A DNA stretch of 64,000 bases from Candidatus Aminicenantes bacterium (lineage in GTDB: Bacteria > Acidobacteriota > Aminicenantia > Aminicenantales > UBA4085). Under the pieces are notes generated by a model. That model was not told where the DNA came from. It did not search any database and worked only from the letters and a program-made list of their open reading frames with translations. Where the stretch lies: positions 1-64,000 of the forward strand of contig JAPKZJ010000007.1 of the NCBI GenBank assembly GCA_026393855.1, in the 5' to 3' direction. Position numbers and translations under genes: made by a program. Shown here one piece after another: positions 59,274 through 64,000 of this stretch. Within the stretch, counting starts at the first letter, position 1. Each line of letters opens with the position of its first letter.

Positions 59274-60041
59274 TCAGTAGAGGCCGGCGAAAACGACGTC
59301 GGCGTGGAAGACTTCCTTGGCCTTGCCGCGGAGATTGGCCGCGACACTTTCCTTGACCGTCAGGTAGAAGTAGAACTTGTCGAACAGGCGGAGCTTTTTG
59401 AGATAGAAGTTGGAATACTCGCTCATCGTGTCGACAAGGACCTTGGCGGTCTCTTTGCCCTTGTCGTCCAGAACGGAGATGGCCGCGGCCGACTTGTCGG
59501 CGGCCGGGAGGTATTTTCCATAGAGCTTGACCTTGCCCTTGCCTTCCCAGTCCGCGGCTTTCATGATGTTGGCGATCTTGATCTCGGCGAACTCGGCCCG
59601 GGCCTTCTGATCGAAGAAATCCTCGGGCGAGGCGGGCGAGGCGGCCGTGAAGACGTTGGCGAAAGCGCCGCCATCCTGCTTGACCTCGATGCTCTGGGCC
59701 AGCAGCAGGGAGGGCCGATCGCGGTGGAACTCGGCCTTGACCTTGACTTCCTTATCGACCAGGGTGGCGGCATCGAACTGACCGACGGCGGCCAGATCGA
59801 ATCCGGGCATCTGGGAGATATAGAAGTACTTGCCCAGGGCGCTCTTGACCGTGCCGGCGATATCGTTCACGCCTTCCTTAATGCTCATCTCCTGCGAGAC
59901 GGGAGCAACAACTTCACCCCCGGCGGGAGCAGCGCCTTCCGTCCCGGCTTTCTTGCCGGAACAGGCCATATTCCCGAAGAGGGCGAGCCCGGCGGCCAGG
60001 GCGAGGACGAGGAATAGCCCGGTATGTTTCTTAATCGACAT
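59274..60041 (-). CDS. Probable lipoprotein, unknown function
   Basis: The 255-residue protein has a hydrophobic signal (FLVLALAAGLALFGNMACSG, about 10-29) with a cysteine in NMAC, a possible though non-ideal lipobox. The mature part is alpha/beta with many Lys/Asp and a repeated VKV-type strand pattern (KEVKVKAEFHRDRPSLLLAQSIEV, KGKVKLYGKYLPA). I do not recognise the family. GGAGG precedes ATG 60041. It has a good terminator and stands alone between pgi and the DUF6600-type gene. Confidence 0.6.
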   Translation of the reverse strand: MSIKKHTGLFLVLALAAGLALFGNMACSGKKAGTEGAAPAGGEVVAPVSQEMSIKEGVNDIAGTVKSALGKYFYISQMPGFDLAAVGQFDAATLVDKEVKVKAEFHRDRPSLLLAQSIEVKQDGGAFANVFTAASPASPEDFFDQKARAEFAEIKIANIMKAADWEGKGKVKLYGKYLPAADKSAAAISVLDDKGKETAKVLVDTMSEYSNFYLKKLRLFDKFYFYLTVKESVAANLRGKAKEVFHADVVFAGLY

Positions 60042-60129
60042 GACGGATACCTCCATGGACGAAGTCATTCCGAAAGACGAAGAAAGATTTATACCATTGG
60101 ACGCCCGAAAAGTAAAGGGCGGGAGGGGT

Positions 60130-60173
60130 AAAAAGGCGGCGGCCGGGCGCCGCTCTCGAGACGCCCGGCCGCC
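60130..60173 (-). terminator. Intrinsic terminator after the DUF6600-type gene
   Basis: The arms GGCGGCCGGGCG (60138-60149) and CGCCCGGCCGCC (60162-60173) pair over 12 bases with a 12-base loop and are followed on the minus strand by five T residues. It ends the transcript of the gene stopping at 60,202. Confidence 0.85.
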
Positions 60174-60201
60174 TATGATGAAAGGAGGCTTCGGAACCGT
60201 A

Positions 60202-62286
60202 TCAACGCCGCCGGGACGAACCCCCCGAGGAGCGGGAGGACGATCCCGACGAGCTGCGGGAGCTGCTACCGCCGCCCGAAGACCTGGAAGAGGAACCGGA
60301 GGACGAGGAGCTCCGGGACGGAGCGCTATAGCTGCGCGAGGAAGAAGAAGAGCTGCGGGAAGGCGCACTGTAGCTCCGCGAGGACGAGGACGGCGCCGAG
60401 TAGCTGCGCGAGGAAGACGAGGAGGACGGGTACTCGCGGCTGGACGAACGGGAAACCGCGCCCGAGGACGAGCTTGAGCTCCGCGAAGAGCCCGAGCTGA
60501 TCCGGGAAGCTGACGAGGAGCTTCGCGAGGACGAGGAGGACGGGTACTCCCGCATCGAGGAGCCCGAAGCACGGGAAGAGGTCCCGCGGGACGAGCTAGA
60601 AGACGAGCTCGAGATTCGCGAGGAACCCGAACTATTCCGGGACGAAGAGGATCCGCTCGACGGGTAGCTGCGGATCGTCCGGGCGGAGGAGGACGAAGCA
60701 GCGCTGCGCTCGTTGCTGCGGATAGCGCCGCTCGAACTTATCCGGTTCTCGGAACCGGACTCGATCCGTCGAGTCGAAGACGACCCGGCGGAAGTTCCGC
60801 GATCGCCCTGCGTAGGATAAGACCGGATGGTCCGGGCACTGCCGTCCTGGGTCCGGCCGGAGACGGCCCGGCCCGGATCTTCGGTCCGCGCGGCGCTGCC
60901 GCCGTCGCGGATGACTCGGGACCCGGCGCCGGTCGCGGCTTCGCCGCCCCGGGCGCCGGACGATCGGATCTGGTCGGCGGACAGCCGCTGCCCGTTGCCG
61001 GTATAGCCGCGCTCGACCGTCCGGGCGTTGCGGCCGCCAAACGCCTGGTTCGCCCTGGCGTTGATGGCGGCGTCGCCGCCGGCGGCCGACCGAACGTTAG
61101 GTTGATCGGCTCGGAAGTTGATGTTGTCGGCCCGACCGGCGAACCGGTCCGCTCCGACCATGGCGCCGTTGAGGCGCCGATTCTGGAATTGATTGCGGTT
61201 GACCACGTTCAGCGTCCGGGAGTAGCTCCGGAAGTCGTAGCGGTCGTAGCGGTCGTAGAAGCGGTTATTGAGGATGACACAGGGGCGGTTGTAGTAGCTC
61301 AGAGGGCACCAGCCGATGTAGTCCCCGTCGTACCACCAATTGACCCAGGCCGGGCCCCAACCCCAATGGTTGCGGGGGATCCAGTACCAGCCCAGGTTCA
61401 TGCCCCAGCCCCAGCGGCCGTAGTGATCCGTGCACCAGCCCCAGGAATCGTAAGAGACCCAGGTCCAGCCGATGATCGGGTACCAAACCCAGCGGCCGGA
61501 GCTGTAAGGCCGCCAGACCGAGTCGAGGACGCGCGGCACCCAGACGTAGCCGTAGTCGGCTTCGTTGACCCAACTGCCGTTGTCATCGAGCTCGGTGGCG
61601 TAGTCCGAATACTCGGCCGGCAGATAGGAGGCGGACTGGCCCGAGGAGCGGGCGAACAGAGCTTCCCGGGTGTCGTTCCAGGCGGAAAAATCATCCCGCC
61701 GGGCCATCAGCGAAAGAGGCTCGGAGGTGAAGCGCCCGTCGGCGGCCGAGACGCGCTGGCGCTCGGCGACCGCGATCGAGCCTTCCTGCCCGGCCGCCTC
61801 CGCCGCGCCTTCAAAGACGCTGAGCTCGGTCTCCCGGCTCTGGCGGACGTCGATCCGGTACAGGCCTTCCCTCAGAATATAGAAGGAGGCGTCCGGGGTA
61901 TGAATCTCAAAGCCCTTCTCGACATCCATCGAGGCGACGCGCAGATAGATGCCGCCGCCCAGGATATGGATCTTGGTGGGCTGGCCGTCAGCGGCCGGCA
62001 GCCCGGCCATTTCGACCTGTGTCTCGTTGTCGAGGCGCAGATAGTTGCGCAGCCCGAGCTGGACCTCCAATCGACCGGCCTTCGTCCCCAGCTTGTCGCC
62101 TTGGACGACGACCAGGTTGACCTGGCCTTGTTCGTAACCCAGGTCCTGGGTCCTCTGGACATAAACGTCCCCTTGGACATAGCTCATCCGCACATAGCTG
62201 CGGTCGTAATAACCGTTGGTCTGGGCTAGCACGGAGAGAGGAAGGACGACTGCCGCCGCGAGGGCGAGAACTGCTGTGCGTCTCAT
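60202..62286 (-). CDS. Exported FecR/DUF6600-like protein with long serine-rich tail
   Basis: The 694-residue protein has a signal peptide (VLALAAAVVLPLSVLAQ, about 5-21). A FecR-like domain follows (about 32-190: RMSYVQGDVYVQRT, LRNYLRLDNETQVEMAGLP). A tryptophan/tyrosine-rich DUF6600-type region (about 235-345) has SWVNEADYGYVWVPRV, RPYSSGRWVWYPIIGWTWVS and HYGRWGWGMNLGWYWIPRNHW. The last 210 residues are low complexity, mostly Ser with Arg, Gly and Tyr. It is probably a surface or envelope-bound structural protein. A consensus-like sigma-54 promoter and AAGGAG ribosome site precede ATG 62286, and a strong terminator follows. Confidence 0.75.
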   Translation of the reverse strand: MRRTAVLALAAAVVLPLSVLAQTNGYYDRSYVRMSYVQGDVYVQRTQDLGYEQGQVNLVVVQGDKLGTKAGRLEVQLGLRNYLRLDNETQVEMAGLPAADGQPTKIHILGGGIYLRVASMDVEKGFEIHTPDASFYILREGLYRIDVRQSRETELSVFEGAAEAAGQEGSIAVAERQRVSAADGRFTSEPLSLMARRDDFSAWNDTREALFARSSGQSASYLPAEYSDYATELDDNGSWVNEADYGYVWVPRVLDSVWRPYSSGRWVWYPIIGWTWVSYDSWGWCTDHYGRWGWGMNLGWYWIPRNHWGWGPAWVNWWYDGDYIGWCPLSYYNRPCVILNNRFYDRYDRYDFRSYSRTLNVVNRNQFQNRRLNGAMVGADRFAGRADNINFRADQPNVRSAAGGDAAINARANQAFGGRNARTVERGYTGNGQRLSADQIRSSGARGGEAATGAGSRVIRDGGSAARTEDPGRAVSGRTQDGSARTIRSYPTQGDRGTSAGSSSTRRIESGSENRISSSGAIRSNERSAASSSSARTIRSYPSSGSSSSRNSSGSSRISSSSSSSSRGTSSRASGSSMREYPSSSSSRSSSSASRISSGSSRSSSSSSGAVSRSSSREYPSSSSSSRSYSAPSSSSRSYSAPSRSSSSSSRSYSAPSRSSSSSGSSSRSSGGGSSSRSSSGSSSRSSGGSSRRR

Positions 62287-62310
62287 CTGTTTTCTCCTTA
62301 CGCCCCTTTC

Positions 62311-62330
62311 AAATGCGAGAAGCGTGCCAA
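62311..62330 (-). promoter_or_regulatory. -24/-12 (sigma-54) promoter of the DUF6600-type gene
   Basis: The minus strand reads TTGGCACGCTTCTCGCATTT, with a consensus TTGGCACG and GC ten bases after GG (TCGC instead of TTGC). The predicted start near 62,303 gives a 17-base leader containing AAGGAG. A dyad GTCCT-AAAAAA-AGGAC (about 62,371-62,388) upstream is a candidate activator site. Confidence 0.75.
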
Positions 62331-62427
62331 TCGGCCCCCCCTGGAATCAGGGGTGTAGAGCCGGATAAGCCGTCCTTTTTTTAGGACACTTGCCGATTCC
62401 AGGAAATTCGGCCCGGACAAGAAAGGC

Positions 62428-62946
62428 TCATCTCCCATCTCCGGGAAACATCAGCGGTTCGGGGTGTGCCGTTGGGGGCAACGGTATCATGCTGCGTGAA
62501 CAGTTCCTTCTTCAGCCGTGATCTTGGCGAGGGAACAACGCAGCAAGATCGGCCAACGGCGAAACCGCGCGGGTTCCGGCTTTTTACGCCTCTCCGCGAG
62601 GGCAGCCAATCCTCGCGGGGACTTTCGAAGCGACGTCCCTACGAGGACTGCGAAGCGCTGCGGGCGCCGAGGGCTGTTTGAGCACGCGACCATCTAACGG
62701 AATCGAAACGGAGTGGGTGTTCTCCAAGACCGAGAGATCTCGAATGCGGAGTTCCGCCCTCGCGGGGACTGTCGAAACGAAGTCCCGACGAGGACTGCGA
62801 AACGCTGGAGGCGCCGAGCGGATTGGCGTAAAAAGGAGTGGCGAACCCACGCCGCCCTCGCGAGGACCGTCGAAGCAACTGTCCTGGCGAGGACTATCAA
62901 AGCGTTGCCGGGAGGGCACTCCGGACCGCGTTTCCCGGAGATGGGA
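62428..62946 (+). mobile_element. Hairpin-rich terminal-inverted-repeat element, copy E (about 519 bp)
   Basis: The left end TCATCTCCCATCTCCGGGAA and the right end (reverse complement TTCTCCCATCTCCGGGAAAC) are inverted repeats, followed inward by AGCGGTTCGGGGTGT or a near match. The element contains the GGTATCATGCTGCGTGAAC block shared with copy A and three CCTCGCG-type hairpin units. It also has the central block GTTTGAGCACGCGAC...AATCGAAACGGAGTGGG shared by all copies. It lies between the DUF6600-type promoter and the Spy-like gene terminator. No credible protein is encoded. Confidence 0.82.
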
Positions 62947-62953
62947 GAAGAAC

Positions 62954-63002
62954 AAAAAAAACCCCGCCTCCCGCCCCCAGATAAGGGAGCGGGAAGACGG
63001 GG
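62954..63002 (-). terminator. Intrinsic terminator for the Spy-like gene
   Basis: A long G+C-rich stem (CCCCGCCTCCCGCC with GGGAGCGGGAAGACGGGG, loop about six bases) is followed on the minus strand by eight T residues (62961-62954). It lies about 20 bases after the stop at 63,024 and next to the right edge of element copy E. Confidence 0.85.
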
Positions 63003-63023
63003 CGGAGCAGAGCCTCGTTTAAA

Positions 63024-63785
63024 TCAGCGCTTTTTGTCGGCGGGAGGAGGCGTTTTCGCTTCCGGGGCGTCGCCGCGCATGCCCATGCGGCCTCTCATCA
63101 TCTGACCGCGACGCATGCCCATACCCATCCGCATGCCGATCCGGTTTCTGATCATCTGGCCGATCCGCATGCCGATGCCCATCCCGCCTCTCATCATCTG
63201 ACCGGGACGCATGCCCATGCGGCCTCGCATCATCTGGCCGGGACGCATACCCATGCCCCGACCCATGCCTTGGCCCTGGCCGGGAAGCATGCCCATGCCC
63301 ATACCCCGGCCCATCGGCATGCCCATACCCATCCGGCCGCCCATCATCATGCCCATCCGGCCGAAGGCCTGGCGGCCGTTCTTCATCTTTTCGAGCTGTT
63401 CGGGAGTGAAGATCGTATTCCGCTCCTGCTCGTGCTTGAAGCCGGCCTTGGCCCGGTCAGCCTGAAGCTTGAACATCTGGTCGATCAGCCCGTTGACCTT
63501 GGCAGGATCGGCTTTGCCGTCCTTGCGCAGGGTCTGCATCTCGTCTCGCATCTTCTTCATCTGCTCACCGAAGGCCTGGGCTTCGGCCTGGCGGGCCTTC
63601 TGGAATTCCTTGAGCTTGGTTTCCTGCTCGGGAGTCAGGTTTAAGGCTTCCTTGACCCGTTCGAGCGGAGCCCTCATAGCCGGAGCCGCCGGCTTGGCCG
63701 GGGCGGCGGGCTTCTCCTGGGCGAATACGCCCAGGCCGAAGGAAACGAGGGCGATCAAAGTGACTATAACGGCGAATTTCTTCAT
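63024..63785 (-). CDS. Spy/CpxP-like periplasmic protein with methionine-rich tail
   Basis: The 253-residue protein has a signal peptide (FAVIVTLIALVSFGLGVFAQ, about 3-22). An alpha-helical region follows with two LTxxQ-type motifs (LNLTPEQETKLKEFQ and IFTPEQLEKM), as in Spy, CpxP and ZraP periplasmic chaperones. From about residue 155 it changes to tandem repeats of the type MG-R/M-PGQMM-R-G/R, about a third methionine with arginine and glycine. Such tails can bind Cu(I) or Ag(I). GGAGG precedes ATG 63785. It is bracketed by element copy E and the start of copy F in the same orientation. Confidence 0.75.
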   Translation of the reverse strand: MKKFAVIVTLIALVSFGLGVFAQEKPAAPAKPAAPAMRAPLERVKEALNLTPEQETKLKEFQKARQAEAQAFGEQMKKMRDEMQTLRKDGKADPAKVNGLIDQMFKLQADRAKAGFKHEQERNTIFTPEQLEKMKNGRQAFGRMGMMMGGRMGMGMPMGRGMGMGMLPGQGQGMGRGMGMRPGQMMRGRMGMRPGQMMRGGMGIGMRIGQMIRNRIGMRMGMGMRRGQMMRGRMGMRGDAPEAKTPPPADKKR

Positions 63786-63946
63786 TTGGGGACCTCCTGA
63801 GTCCGTTTTCGAGTATTTAGACCTGGCCGACGTCAAATCCTTGGCGATTTGGCGCGACCGGTTGAATCGGCGATCCTGGGGGAAGGGCATCTTCATTCTC
63901 CACCCTTTGGACGCCCCAGCGGGGGGAATATTCCCTTTTATATGGC

Positions 63947-64000
63947 TCATCTCCCATCTCCGGGAAACATCAGCGGTTCGGGGTGTGCCGTTGGGGGCAA
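63947..64000 (+). mobile_element. Hairpin-rich terminal-inverted-repeat element, copy F (cut by window end)
   Basis: The last 54 bases are identical to the first 54 bases of copy E at 62,428, and the three bases before (GGC) also match. Only the left terminal repeat and the start of the next block are inside the window. Confidence 0.85.

Noticed and set aside
60202-60830. Serine-rich repeat region as a possible sequencing or frame error
   Set aside because: The frame stays open to a proper stop, followed by a good terminator, and the repeats vary, so it reads as a real low-complexity tail.
62466-62600. A short frame conserved between element copies A and E, reading VSCCVN and GEGTTQQDRPTAK
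   Set aside because: Most differences between the two copies change the amino acid and the frame is absent from copies B and C, so it looks like conserved non-coding DNA, not a peptide.

Overview
The window is G+C-rich and densely coded, from a Gram-negative-type bacterium: it has a TonB-dependent receptor, lipobox-bearing lipoproteins, Spy/CpxP-like and FecR-like exported proteins, a possible Tat-exported glycosidase and many two-component and sigma-factor genes. The oxygen-sensitive ribonucleotide reductase set (nrdD-glutaredoxin-nrdG) points to anaerobic growth. Gene content and style recall uncultured Acidobacteriota/Aminicenantes-type genomes; this is inference, because no rRNA or marker set is present.

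Layout. 1-2,140 is a visibly less G+C-rich gene graveyard: the end of an IS4-type transposase, fragments resembling pgpA and a Na+/Ca2+ exchanger, and one intact small membrane protein. 2,145-15,150 holds dipeptide epimerase, a membrane-anchored propeller protein, a BioF-like PLP enzyme, an ion-transporter-superfamily permease with a microprotein and an M14-type deacylase, an OmpR-type two-component system and DUF1015. 15,713-19,753 is a TonB receptor-TPR-winged-helix-membrane protein operon with a clear promoter and overlapping palindromic operator. 19,858-22,581 is a poly-gamma-glutamate operon (pgsB-pgsC-pgsW). 22,634-22,757 looks like an undescribed sigma-54-driven small RNA. 23,027-26,847 is an ECF sigma/anti-sigma pair facing a CHAT-protease lipoprotein. 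27,037-31,989 is a solute-binding protein-histidine kinase-NtrC-type regulator operon plus a lone receiver, both preceded by -24/-12 promoters. 32,124-39,386 carries dipeptidase, MacB-like permease, acetyltransferase, diacylglycerol-kinase-like, DUF429, OsmC and TrmJ-like genes. 39,918-50,533 carries DUF2284, malic enzyme, a GH42-like hydrolase, MFS, a GlpA/FAD-oxidoreductase/DUF1667 trio, and dut. 50,668-57,135 carries the anaerobic RNR operon with candidate NrdR boxes, a DDAH-type hydrolase, HAD and MFS genes. 57,480-64,000 carries pgi and three envelope-protein genes.

Two layers run across these genes. First, a family of about 340-540 bp non-coding, terminal-inverted-repeat elements (15,168; 39,479; 45,474; 62,428; a cut copy at 63,947; a degenerate relative near 57,209). 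They are built from hairpins whose stems show compensatory changes between units, and I regard this as the best candidate for an undescribed mobile or structured-RNA element. Other palindromic repeats (2,145; 7,070; 45,367/45,841) look like REP/REPIN-type sequences. Second, four good -24/-12 promoters (22,741; 27,451; 32,004; 62,311) suggest a local sigma-54 regulon controlled by the NtrC-type regulator encoded at 27,573-28,910.
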